Shown in pieces: positions 17,140 through 24,873 of a DNA stretch of 38,813 bases. The translations under genes and the position numbers were made by a program. Each line of letters opens with the position of its first letter. The first letter of the stretch is position 1. The notes below the pieces were generated by a model. The model was not told where the DNA came from, did no database searches, and worked only from the letters and a program-made list of their open reading frames with translations. Source of the stretch: Pseudomonas fluorescens (lineage in GTDB: Bacteria > Pseudomonadota > Gammaproteobacteria > Pseudomonadales > Pseudomonadaceae); contig NZ_JAGGOF010000103.1 in NCBI RefSeq assembly GCF_018614775.1, positions 1 to 38,813 of the forward strand. Direction: 5' to 3'.

Positions 17140-19019
17140 CAACCCTGACCTCACAGGCCCTGGGCCAAGCTGCCGACCTCGTTATGCAGGACCTGGTGGA
17201 CTGCTTGCTGGCCGAGCATTTCTTCGGCATCGGTCCGGCGCCGCTGGTGACCATTGACGATTGGCAGCAGGCCCATCCAGCGGCCCCGACGCTGACCGGA
17301 GTGACCGCAAGGCAGCGCATCTGGGACTGGTGCTACGACCCGAGCGAACAGCGCTTCATCAGCATTGCCTTGCGCCAGGGCATTACCCAGCAATGGGAGA
17401 AAGTCCCCGGCACGCCGGTACTGGCGCGCCAGGAAGAGCAATGGACCGTCCTGTCCCCGGAGGATTTCATGAAGCGTGCGTTCGGCTCGATGGCCGAGCG
17501 TTTCAAGGACAACGATAAAGGCTTGGCGCTGTTTCTCGACGTGCTGCGCACCAGCGTCGCCCAGACAGCCTTGTCCCTGTCTCACGCTGTCGATGAGCGA
17601 GACCTGATGGCCCAGGCCCCGGCGACTTTTTTCCGCATCATGGAGCAGTGGGCGTCACTGCGTGATCGTCCGTTTCATCCATTGGCGAAAGCCAAGCAGG
17701 GGCTCGACGATGAGGAATATCAGCGTTACCAGGCCGAATTCGCTCGCCCGGTGGCCTTGAACTGGGTGGCGGTTGACCACGCGCTGCTGCAATGCGGCGA
17801 GGGTGTGGGCGACCTGGCGCAGTGTTATCCGGCGCAATATCTGCTGCCTGAACCCTTGCAGGCCCGGCTTGCCGGGGAGATGCAGGCGCGCGGCCTGGCC
17901 GACAGCCACATCGCGCTACCGGTCCATCCATGGCAATGGGAGCACGTGCTCGACAAACAGCTGGGGGACGCCTTCGCCAAGGGTGATTGCCAGCGCCTGG
18001 ATTTCAACGAAGGTGATTTCTTCGCCACCTCGTCGCTGCGCTCCATGACCCCGTGCTTCGACAGCGCCCATTACCTCAAACTGCCCATGGCGATCCATTC
18101 CCTGGGCGCGTCTCGCTACCTGCCCGCGGTAAAAATGATCAACGGTGGCCTGAGCGAAGCCTTGCTGCACGAGGTGCTGGACAAGGACGCCACCCTGCGC
18201 CAGTCGCTGCACCTGTGTGACGAGGGCAAGTGGTGGGCGTTCATGCCGCCGCAGGCCACGCTGTTCGACGAAGCGCCGCGGCACCTGTCGGCGATGGTCC
18301 GGGGCTACCCGGCTGCGCTGCTCGCCGACGCCGACACGCGGCTGCTGCCCATGGCTGCCCTGGGCACGCCGTTGCCCGGCAGCAACCGCCACTTCTTCGA
18401 TGACTGGATGCAGTACCGCAACCTGCCGGCCGGCGCTGAATCGGTCATGGCCCTGTTCCGCGAACTGGCCCATAGCTTTTTCGACATCAACCTGCGGATG
18501 TTCCGTCTCGGCATGCTGGGTGAAGTCCACGGCCAGAACGCGGTGCTGGTCTGGAGGGACGGACACGCCGAAGGCCTGCTGCTGCGCGACCACGATTCGT
18601 TGCGCATTTTTGTGCCGTGGCTTGAGCGCAACGGCATGGCGGACCCGGTGTACCGAATCAAGAAAGGCCACGCCAACACGCTGTACCACGAGCGTCCGGA
18701 AGACCTGTTGTTCTGGCTGCAGACCCTGGGCATCCAGGTCAACGTGCGGGCGATCATGGACACCCTGGCGCAGGTCTATTCGATTCCGGTATCCGGCCTG
18801 TGGCGAGTCTTGCGCGAAGTGCTGGACCAGTTGATCGAGACCATCGACTTCGACGACGAGGCGCGGGCGATGATCAGGTACCAGTTGTTCGATGCGCCAG
18901 ATTGGCCGCAGAAGCTGCTGCTCACGCCAATGATCGAGCGCGCCGGCGGCCCGGGCAGCATGCCGTTCGGCAAGGGCGAAGTGGTCAACCCGTTCCGCCG
19001 GCTGTCGCCGGAGGCCTGA
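17136..19019 (+). CDS. acsA: NIS siderophore synthetase AcsA
   Basis: A 627-residue IucA/IucC-family synthetase, the third in the operon. Motifs: RPFHPLAKAKQGL near residue 178, VHPWQWEHVLD near 266, SMTPCFDSAHYLKLPM near 305, EVHGQNAVLVW near 465 and LLRDHDSLRI near 485. The ATG overlaps the acsB stop (ATGA). AAGGA lies about eleven bases upstream, a longer spacing than usual; a nearer ATG at 17126 is out of frame. It likely acts late in the pathway, adding diaminobutyrate or 2-oxoglutarate units; the step cannot be told from sequence. Confidence 0.88.
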   Translation: MTTLTSQALGQAADLVMQDLVDCLLAEHFFGIGPAPLVTIDDWQQAHPAAPTLTGVTARQRIWDWCYDPSEQRFISIALRQGITQQWEKVPGTPVLARQEEQWTVLSPEDFMKRAFGSMAERFKDNDKGLALFLDVLRTSVAQTALSLSHAVDERDLMAQAPATFFRIMEQWASLRDRPFHPLAKAKQGLDDEEYQRYQAEFARPVALNWVAVDHALLQCGEGVGDLAQCYPAQYLLPEPLQARLAGEMQARGLADSHIALPVHPWQWEHVLDKQLGDAFAKGDCQRLDFNEGDFFATSSLRSMTPCFDSAHYLKLPMAIHSLGASRYLPAVKMINGGLSEALLHEVLDKDATLRQSLHLCDEGKWWAFMPPQATLFDEAPRHLSAMVRGYPAALLADADTRLLPMAALGTPLPGSNRHFFDDWMQYRNLPAGAESVMALFRELAHSFFDINLRMFRLGMLGEVHGQNAVLVWRDGHAEGLLLRDHDSLRIFVPWLERNGMADPVYRIKKGHANTLYHERPEDLLFWLQTLGIQVNVRAIMDTLAQVYSIPVSGLWRVLREVLDQLIETIDFDDEARAMIRYQLFDAPDWPQKLLLTPMIERAGGPGSMPFGKGEVVNPFRRLSPEA

Positions 19020-19023
19020 GAGG

Positions 19024-19842
19024 ATGGCCGTCCTTCCCATGCGCGTGGCTGAACCGGCATTCGCCACTGCACCCAGCGGCTTCACGGCGGGCGAATGGGC
19101 GGTGCTCAATGGCCCCTTGCGGTTGAAACCTGCCGGGGAACACGATTCGTCGCGCTCCCTGATGGCCCATGAATTGTTGAATGGCGGGGTGTGCCTGCGG
19201 CTGCTGGACGAGTTGACCCCCATTCTCGGTTCACCGTCCCGGGCGATCACCGCTTCGCTGCTGAGCAAGCGAATAGCGTTTCTGACCACCAACGCGTGCC
19301 TTTATGCATTGTCGGCGTGTGACAAGGGGCTGCGGCTGTCCTTGGACAATTGCATCATTGAGTACGGTCATGACGATGGACTCTGGACCTCATCGATGCC
19401 GCTGCTGGATCTCGAGCCGCGGGTCTACGCCGCCGGCGAGCGAGAGATCTGGCGCGAAGCACTGGTGCACAGTCTGTTCGCCGGGTTGCTCAAACCGATG
19501 TGGGAGCTGTTCGCCCAGGTCAGTAGCATTTCCCGGCGCATCCTCTGGGAAAATACCGCGGTGCGGGTCTATTCGCTCTATGAAAAGCGCTTGGACAGCC
19601 TGCAGGATCCGGCCGCACGCCGGCGCATCGATGACGACTTCGATTGGTTGCTGAACCAGGCCGACCCTGCGTTGTTCGGTCTGGACTACAACCCGCTACG
19701 GTATTTCCGCCGTGCCCCCATGCCCGTCGACAGCGGGGGCTGTCGACGGCTGCGGCGCACCTGTTGTTTCTATTACCAGGCCAGCAACCCGGTCGAATAC
19801 TGTTCGGCCTGCCCGTTGCTGCGAAAGAGAAAAAAGACATGA
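19024..19842 (+). CDS. FhuF-like [2Fe-2S] ferric-siderophore reductase
   Basis: A 272-residue protein related to FhuF and the IucA/IucC-associated ferric reductases. Such cytoplasmic enzymes release iron from imported ferric siderophores by one-electron reduction. The diagnostic part is the C-terminal cysteine set Cys247-Cys248-x11-Cys260-x2-Cys263 (RRTCCFYY, then EYCSACP), the FhuF-type cluster ligands. It begins four bases after acsA; ATG 19024 has poor ribosome-binding spacing and ATG 19039 (MRVAEPAF) is an alternative. Its stop overlaps the next start (ATGA). Its place at the end of the acs operon suggests it handles ferric achromobactin; the core Dickeya acs set, as I know it, has no such gene. 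Confidence 0.85.
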   Translation: MAVLPMRVAEPAFATAPSGFTAGEWAVLNGPLRLKPAGEHDSSRSLMAHELLNGGVCLRLLDELTPILGSPSRAITASLLSKRIAFLTTNACLYALSACDKGLRLSLDNCIIEYGHDDGLWTSSMPLLDLEPRVYAAGEREIWREALVHSLFAGLLKPMWELFAQVSSISRRILWENTAVRVYSLYEKRLDSLQDPAARRRIDDDFDWLLNQADPALFGLDYNPLRYFRRAPMPVDSGGCRRLRRTCCFYYQASNPVEYCSACPLLRKRKKT

Positions 19843-20459
19843 ATGACTCAATCGCTTCACCGCCAGCGGACATGGCCAATTCGCTGCTGACGCAATACCG
19901 AGGCATCGCTGCCTCCACCATCGGGCATTTCTCCGACAGCGGTTATCTACGGGGGGTCCGCCCGCTGTTGGACAACCTGCACATGGTCGGCAGGGTGGTC
20001 ACAGCCAAGCTCTTCACGCCCGATGGCAGCGTTCTGCGCGAAGCGTTGCTGCTCAGCGAACCCGGGGATGTGTTGGTAGTGCAATGTGTGGGCGACCCCG
20101 ACTGTGCCTGCTGGGGCGAGTTGCGCACGTTGGCGGCCCTCATCAAGGGATTGGCCGGGGTGGTGGTCTGTGGAGCGGTGACTGACGTGGTTGCCTTGCG
20201 TACGCATCGCCTGCCGGTGTTCAGTCGTAGTGTCAGCGCGTTCACGACCCGCAGCCTCGGCCTCGGCGGGGAGGTCAACCAGCCGATCGAGGTGTCGGGC
20301 GTGGTAGTACGTCCGGGCGATATAGCCATCGGCGACGATGACGGCGTGTTCATTCTCAGCCCGCAAGAAGCCATCGAGATGCTGCCCAGGTTGCTGGCAA
20401 AAGAGCAGGCGGATCAAATCAAGAGGACCGAGTTCCTGCAACGCGTGCAGGCGCGCTGA
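19839..20459 (+). CDS. RraA-like (HMG/CHA aldolase family) protein
   Basis: A 206-residue RraA-superfamily protein. The family includes 4-hydroxy-4-methyl-2-oxoglutarate aldolases with oxaloacetate decarboxylase activity and the RNase E inhibitor RraA. Family landmarks are EPGDVLVVQCVGD near 70-82, ACWGELRTLAALIKGLAGVVV, and RPGDIAIGDDDGVFILSP near 150-167. The usual substrate/metal motif DG-x-x-RD reads CGAVTD (Cys111-Asp116): the Arg is replaced by Thr115, while the metal-ligand Asp116 is kept. The start overlaps the previous stop (ATGA), so it is co-translated with the reductase. A role in keto-acid supply or turnover for the siderophore is possible but unproven; it may not be a standard aldolase. 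Confidence 0.8.
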   Translation: MNDSIASPPADMANSLLTQYRGIAASTIGHFSDSGYLRGVRPLLDNLHMVGRVVTAKLFTPDGSVLREALLLSEPGDVLVVQCVGDPDCACWGELRTLAALIKGLAGVVVCGAVTDVVALRTHRLPVFSRSVSAFTTRSLGLGGEVNQPIEVSGVVVRPGDIAIGDDDGVFILSPQEAIEMLPRLLAKEQADQIKRTEFLQRVQAR

Positions 20460-20462
20460 CTG

Positions 20463-20864
20463 TCAGGCATCGCGAAACAAGTCGTGGGCGTCCAGCAGCC
20501 GCCAGGCGATTTCCGGGCGTTTTTCCAGCCCGCGTCGGATGGCGGTGGGGATTGACTGGCGAATCTTGCGGCACAGGCCGAGCTGGTCTTGGAACTCAAT
20601 GGCGATGCCGCGCATGGTGCGGACTTCGTTGTAACCGGGTTCAACGCTCAGGCGGACCCCCAGGTTTTCGTACAAGCGTTGTTGCAAGCGCTGGAGTTCG
20701 TCGAGGCTCTGGATGTTTTCCAGCCGTTCGAGCAGGCGTTTTTCTTCCTGGCGATTCAGGCACAGGATACGCAGGTCGCCGCCGGGCGTTTGCAGCAGCT
20801 CATCACGCCGACAGTCACAGACGCCGGGCGGGCAGGGGGGACGGATCGGGATCGACGTGGTCAT
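20463..20864 (-). CDS. Conserved hypothetical protein
   Basis: A 133-residue protein I cannot assign to a function. It starts with a cysteine- and proline-rich segment (PPCPPGVCDC near residues 8-18), followed by a charged region likely to form helices or a coiled coil (NRQEEKRLLERLENIQSLDELQRLQQRL) and a C-terminal RPEIAWRLLDAHDLF. The CxC arrangement could bind a metal, but that is a guess. Codon usage looks native. It ends three bases from the convergent RraA-like gene. ATG 20864 has GGAG just upstream; the open frame continues further 5' without a better start. Confidence 0.7.
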   Translation of the reverse strand: MTTSIPIRPPCPPGVCDCRRDELLQTPGGDLRILCLNRQEEKRLLERLENIQSLDELQRLQQRLYENLGVRLSVEPGYNEVRTMRGIAIEFQDQLGLCRKIRQSIPTAIRRGLEKRPEIAWRLLDAHDLFRDA

Positions 20865-21078
20865 GGGCTCCACACAGTCTGCAACACAAAGCGTATCGCC
20901 AGCCCCCGCAATGTGATGGCTGGCGCTGCGGCGGTCAACCCCGTCGAACGCCCGGTTATCTGCCCTCGGGTGAGGCCGCTCGTCTGCTCGTCCTTTGATC
21001 CAAACAAATTTTTCGACGGTGCGAGGCCTCAACAGGGCAAGCGGGACGACCGCGCGGAAAACAGGAGAACCACCACCT
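20865..21078. other. Divergent promoter gap
   Basis: About 210 bp separate the hypothetical gene on the minus strand from the M42 peptidase gene on the plus strand. Promoters for both must lie here. I see no clear operator. Confidence 0.4.
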
Positions 21079-22149
21079 ATGCAAGCCGATCCCTCTACAT
21101 TGCCCCTCTTGGAAGAACTGCTGATGGCCCGAGGACCGGGCGGACAGGAAAGCGAAGTTCGGGCGATTTGCCTTCGGGAACTTGAACCCCACTGCGACCA
21201 GGCCTGGGTCGATCCGGCCGGCAATGTCATCGGACTGATCAAGGGCACCGGTCCGGCCAATGACACCAGCGGTCCGGTCCGGATCATGGCCCACCTGGAC
21301 GAAATCGCCATGCTGGTCAAACGGGTTGAGCCTGACGGCACCTTACGAGTGGTGTCGCTGGGCGGGGCTAACCCGGTCAACTTCGGCATGTGCCCGGTGG
21401 ACATACTCGGCGACCGCGATTTCCTCCCCGGCGTGCTGTCGTTTGGCTCGATGCACTGCACCGGCGAAACCCATCAAGGCGCGGACGTGCTGTCCGGGAA
21501 TGTGCATTGGGACGATGTCCACGTGATTACGCGTTGCTCTGTCGAACAGCTGCACGAACATGGCGTGCGGCCGGGTACGCGGGTCGTGCTGAGCCAGCAT
21601 TGGCGTCGGCCGTTTCGGGTCGGCGACGCCATTGCCGCGCATTTCCTTGATGATCGCGCGCCCATGGTGGCCACCCTGCAAGCTGCCGCGTTATTGGCCG
21701 AGCGGCGGGCGCAGTTGACGGGCGAGGTGTATTTCGTGTTTACCACCCAGGAAGAAGAGTCCAATGCCGGGGCGCTGTACGCCGCGAACCACTTGCCGGG
21801 AGAGATCAACGTGGCCGTCGAGGTCGGCCCCGTGGTGGCGGAATACGGCACGCGGCTGAGCGTCAACCCGATCATCAACACTGGCGATGAGAAGGGCTGC
21901 TATAGCCGTGACGTTGTCGACCAGCTTTACCGCGCTGGCGAACGCTGTGGGCTGGAGCCGCAATTTGCGCTGCTGGTGGATTTTGCCAGCGATGCCAGCG
22001 CGATCATGGGCAGCGGGATATCGGCCAAGGGCGGGTGTATTGCGATACCTACCGAGAATACCCATGGCTATGAGCTGATCCTGGAGGGCAGCATCGAGGC
22101 GTGTGCCGGGACGTTGCTGGAGTTTCTGGTCAATCGGAGCGGGGGCTGA
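21079..22149 (+). CDS. M42-family metallopeptidase
   Basis: A 356-residue di-metal aminopeptidase-like hydrolase of MEROPS family M42 (glutamyl aminopeptidase/CelM group). Expected ligand motifs are recognisable in variant form: AHLDEIAM (His72, Asp74), FLDDRAP, TTQEEESNAGA (catalytic and ligand Glu pair), VEVGPV and NTHGYELI near the C-terminus. All metal-binding positions appear filled, so it should be active. ATG 21079 (MQADPSTLP) has GGAG 11-14 bases upstream; the open frame extends 28 codons further back without peptidase similarity. It differs from the M42 subfamily of the NAGGN osmoprotectant operon in its motifs and lacks that operon's neighbours. The substrate is unknown. Confidence 0.85.
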   Translation: MQADPSTLPLLEELLMARGPGGQESEVRAICLRELEPHCDQAWVDPAGNVIGLIKGTGPANDTSGPVRIMAHLDEIAMLVKRVEPDGTLRVVSLGGANPVNFGMCPVDILGDRDFLPGVLSFGSMHCTGETHQGADVLSGNVHWDDVHVITRCSVEQLHEHGVRPGTRVVLSQHWRRPFRVGDAIAAHFLDDRAPMVATLQAAALLAERRAQLTGEVYFVFTTQEEESNAGALYAANHLPGEINVAVEVGPVVAEYGTRLSVNPIINTGDEKGCYSRDVVDQLYRAGERCGLEPQFALLVDFASDASAIMGSGISAKGGCIAIPTENTHGYELILEGSIEACAGTLLEFLVNRSGG

Positions 22150-22210
22150 TTGGGTCGCGGGTGGGCCGTGCCTGTGTACGGGGTTGACCGCAATGGAAGG
22201 CCAACGCAGA

Positions 22211-22300
22211 TGTGGGAGCGAGCCTGCTCGCGATGACGGCGGCACATCCAACATCAATGCAAGCTGACCCACCGCCTTCGCGAGCAGGCTCGCTCCCACA
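22211..22300. repeat. Paired REP element
   Basis: TGTGGGAGCGAGCCTGCTCG (from 22211) is inverted at about 22277-22300. The spacer (CGGCACATC, then GCAAGCTGACCCACCGCC) is nearly the same as in the pair at 9-95, so both belong to one REPIN family. Confidence 0.85.
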
Positions 22301-22345
22301 GGTATTTTCGGTGTTTACGGCATTGGCGCGTCACAGCAGACCCTT

Positions 22346-22428
22346 TGTGGGAGCGAGCTTGCTCGCGATGACGGCGGCACATCCAAGCAAGCTGACCTAT
22401 CGCCTTCGCGAGCAAGCTCGCTCCCACA
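22346..22428. repeat. Paired REP element
   Basis: A second copy, 45 bp after the previous pair, with GAGCGAGCTTGCTCGCGATG inverted at its right end and a shortened version of the same spacer (CGGCACATCCAAGCAAGCTGAC). The two copies are tandem but not identical, differing in the palindrome bases. Confidence 0.85.
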
Positions 22429-22773
22429 GGGGGAACGCGGTCACTCCAAAAAGCAGGTCGGCTATAAGGCCGCCTCGGGCCGGCTTTTGATCTTGGGCGC
22501 CCCATTAACCACGCTGGCCGAACGCCGGTATTGTGGAGTGGGTACCCCGGCATGGATGCCGGGGTAGCCGCGCTGGGCCATGGATGGCCCTTCGCGGCGG
22601 GCCCACGGAGCAATGCCGGCGTTCGGGCATGCCGAGCCTGGGCGAGGCACCGAGTGGTGGGGCAAGAGCGTTTTGCTTACTTTTCGCCGGGCCGCGCAGG
22701 CTTCTCAAAAGTGAGCCGCCGTCAGGGCGGAACCCTAAGTGGCCGTTACCGCAGCAACGGATATACACACTAT
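22429..22773. other. Gene-free block with repeat character
   Basis: About 345 bp contain short inverted segments (GGGTACCCCGGCATGGATGC with CCGGGGTA; GGGCCATGGATGGCCC) and the stretch CTTACTTTTCGCCGGGCC with GCCGTCAGGGCGGAACCCT. The latter looks like a sequence that recurs between genes in many Pseudomonas genomes, often next to REP pairs. The open frames here are short and I do not believe any of them. I call it a probable dispersed intergenic repeat; this rests on memory of similar sequences, not on a search. Confidence 0.4.
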
Positions 22774-22813
22774 CAACCAATCAACCAATCAACCAATCAA
22801 CCAATCAACCCAT
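22774..22813. repeat. Octamer tandem repeat (CAACCAAT)
   Basis: Four perfect copies of CAACCAAT (22774-22805) and a fifth with one change (CAACCCAT, 22806-22813). It sits five bases beyond the stop codon of the minus-strand DUF1652 gene. An 8-bp unit can change length by slippage. Confidence 0.9.
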
Positions 22814-22818
22814 CAAGA

Positions 22819-23097
22819 TCAGGAAGCAAACCGACGCAACCCAACCGGTGGCACAAAGGCTTCCAGCTCGGCTTCCACCGCTTCAATGATCCGCTCCACG
22901 TCCGGCGCATTCATCACCGTCGCGCAGGGGATACCCGCGATGGCAATCATGGTTTCGCCACTGGCACGGTCAAACAATCGGGCAACCATGCTGCCGGGTG
23001 CGTCCATGCTGGCTTCAAAGCCCATTGGATGAAAGTGCCAGCGCATCAGTTGGCAGGCGTTGGGGAAGGTAACCTTGCTGAAAGATCCTTTATTCAT
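22819..23097 (-). CDS. DUF1652-family protein
   Basis: A 92-residue protein of the DUF1652 family, small proteins of unknown function frequent in Pseudomonas. The family pattern is visible: FHPMGFEASMDAPGSMVARLFDRASGE, then MIAIAGIPCATVMNAPDVERIIEAVEAEL. I chose ATG 23097 (MNKGSFSKVTF), which has GAAGG some eleven bases upstream, over an ATG 14 codons earlier. It lies alone between the octamer repeat and the MFS gene, with no sign of an operon. Confidence 0.75.
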   Translation of the reverse strand: MNKGSFSKVTFPNACQLMRWHFHPMGFEASMDAPGSMVARLFDRASGETMIAIAGIPCATVMNAPDVERIIEAVEAELEAFVPPVGLRRFAS

Positions 23098-23290
23098 GTG
23101 TTGCCCGCCTTCTTCAATCGAGCGCTTCCTTTTGCTCATGTCAGGAAGGAAGAGCCGTCATGGCTCTACCAGTAAGCACTAAAAATAGCACCTGAAAATG
23201 AAAGTCATGTGGCTTTTTTCAGTCTGTTTCGCGATTGGTTCAATTCTTTTGATCTGCGTCACGACTTAAATGCCCGGATTTAGAATGCCA

Positions 23291-24742
23291 TCACGCTTCG
23301 CGCGCGCCCTCCTGGGCTTCCCTCGACGGCCCTGGCGCACGGTATTTCAACGCAATGGCCAGCGCCAGCAACACCATTGCCAAGGCGACGGCGAAGGTGG
23401 TGTGCAAGCCGCTCGCGATCGCATCGGCAGTGGCGCTGCCGACGTCAGTGGCGGCCGATGCATGGGCGAACACCGCGCCCAGCACCGACGCCCCGGTAAA
23501 GAACCCCAGATTGCGCGAGAGATTGAGCAGCCCGGCAATAACGCCTCGCCGCTGGGCGGCCACGTCGGCCATCACCGCCGTGGTGTTCGCTGTCTGAAAA
23601 AACGCGTAGCCCAAGGTCGTCACGACGATAGAACCCAGATAGCCGCCGATACCGAGGCCAGGCGACACCAGGGCCAGCATCAGGCAACCAAGGACCATGC
23701 AGCTCAGTCCGGCCAGGCGGATGGGGCGTGCGCCGAAGCGATCGGTCAGGCGCCCGGCAGGTACGCCCGCCAGGGCCGCAACGGAGGGACCCGCCGCCAG
23801 CACCAACCCGACCAGTGCTGGCGGCAGGCCAAGGGTGATGGACAGGTAAAAGGGCCCGACCAGCAACGTCGCCATCATCACCGTGGCGACCACGGCGCTC
23901 GTTACCAGGCCAGACACCAGCAGCCGGTCCCGGAACGCCGCCAACGGAATCAGCGGTGACGCCACCCGAGACTGGGCCAGGACGAACAGCCCGGCGCCCA
24001 GGGTTGCGATCAGCAGCAGCGCGACGTTGCGCCCGCCAAAATCGCCCCGCCCGGACGTCATTGCCAAGGCGTAGGCAGTGAGTGTGGCTGCCAGCAGCAG
24101 GGTGCCGGTGACATCGAAACGGGCTTTTTCAGCCCTGAGCGGCGCTGGCCGCACCGGCAGCGAGCGCCACGCCAGCCATAGCGTCAGCATGCCGAGGGGC
24201 ACGTTGACCAGGAATAAGGCCGGCCAACCGAAACCGCTGATCAGTGCGCCACCCAGACTCGGCCCAAGCGCCGTGCCCACCGCCGACAGCGTTGCCAGCA
24301 GCCCCATGGCGCTGCCGGTCTTTTCCTGGCTGACGGTTTCACCAACCAGGGCCAGGGTCAGCGTCATCATGATGGCTGCGCCCAGGCCTTGCAGTGCCCG
24401 ACCAATGATCAACCCGTCCAGCGAAGGCGCCACGCCGCACAACGCCGAGGCGAAGGTGAACAAGGCGATTCCGATCAATAACAGTTTGCGGCGGCCCACC
24501 AGGTCGCCCAGGCGCCCGACGCTGACAATCAGCGTCGTAATCACCAGCAGGTAAGCCAGCACCACCCATTGGACGTGTTGAAAGGATGCATCGAACGCCC
24601 GGGCCAATGTCGGCAGGCCTACCGTGGCGACACTGGCGCCCAGGGAAGCCAGCAGCGTCGAGAGCGCCAGGCTGACCAGCGCCCAGCGTGGTGAATGGAG
24701 CCGGGTAGTCGGCAGGCTTTGTTGCGGGTCAGAGGCTTTCAT
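23291..24742 (-). CDS. MFS drug/metabolite exporter (DHA2-like)
   Basis: A 483-residue inner-membrane transporter with about 14 hydrophobic segments, EmrB/QacA-like. Motifs: GRLGDLVGRRKLLLIG (loop 2-3 signature) and IGRALQGLGAAIMM (helix 4). I chose ATG 24742 (MKASDPQQSLPTT); an upstream extension of 44 codons would run into the divergent LysR promoter and has no transporter character. It is transcribed away from the LysR-type gene, a common arrangement in which the regulator controls the efflux gene. The substrate is unknown. Confidence 0.9.
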   Translation of the reverse strand: MKASDPQQSLPTTRLHSPRWALVSLALSTLLASLGASVATVGLPTLARAFDASFQHVQWVVLAYLLVITTLIVSVGRLGDLVGRRKLLLIGIALFTFASALCGVAPSLDGLIIGRALQGLGAAIMMTLTLALVGETVSQEKTGSAMGLLATLSAVGTALGPSLGGALISGFGWPALFLVNVPLGMLTLWLAWRSLPVRPAPLRAEKARFDVTGTLLLAATLTAYALAMTSGRGDFGGRNVALLLIATLGAGLFVLAQSRVASPLIPLAAFRDRLLVSGLVTSAVVATVMMATLLVGPFYLSITLGLPPALVGLVLAAGPSVAALAGVPAGRLTDRFGARPIRLAGLSCMVLGCLMLALVSPGLGIGGYLGSIVVTTLGYAFFQTANTTAVMADVAAQRRGVIAGLLNLSRNLGFFTGASVLGAVFAHASAATDVGSATADAIASGLHTTFAVALAMVLLALAIALKYRAPGPSREAQEGAREA

Positions 24743-24873
24743 CGGGTTACCTGTGTCTGCGCCTTGAAGTGGGGCTGTCACAACGTTACGCCTGGGCATA
24801 ACATGGCGGAAGACGCAACATTTGCAAGTTATAGCTGCACGCAACGCCATCTTTTCATTTCCAGGGTTCAACA
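24743..24873. promoter_or_regulatory. Divergent MFS/LysR control region
   Basis: The 131-bp gap contains ATAAC (24798-24802) inverted as GTTAT (24828-24832) and a TTGC-x15-GCAA pair starting within it. LysR regulators typically bind T-N11-A dyads in such divergent gaps. The exact site is not certain. Confidence 0.35.

Noticed and set aside
20995..21078. Longer N-terminus for the M42 peptidase
   Set aside because: The 28 extra codons lie in the divergent promoter gap, show no family similarity, and ATG 21079 has a Shine-Dalgarno-like GGAG upstream.
21079..22149. M42 gene as part of an NAGGN osmoprotectant cassette
   Set aside because: The motifs differ from that subfamily and no asparagine-synthetase-like or GNAT gene is adjacent.
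22205..22490. Short proteins in the REP region (for example repeats of MGASLLA)
   Set aside because: They are translations of REP palindromes and repeat with the DNA; no independent coding signal is seen.
22774..22813. Possible CRISPR-like array
   Set aside because: The units are contiguous 8-mers with no spacers and no cas genes nearby; it is a simple tandem repeat.
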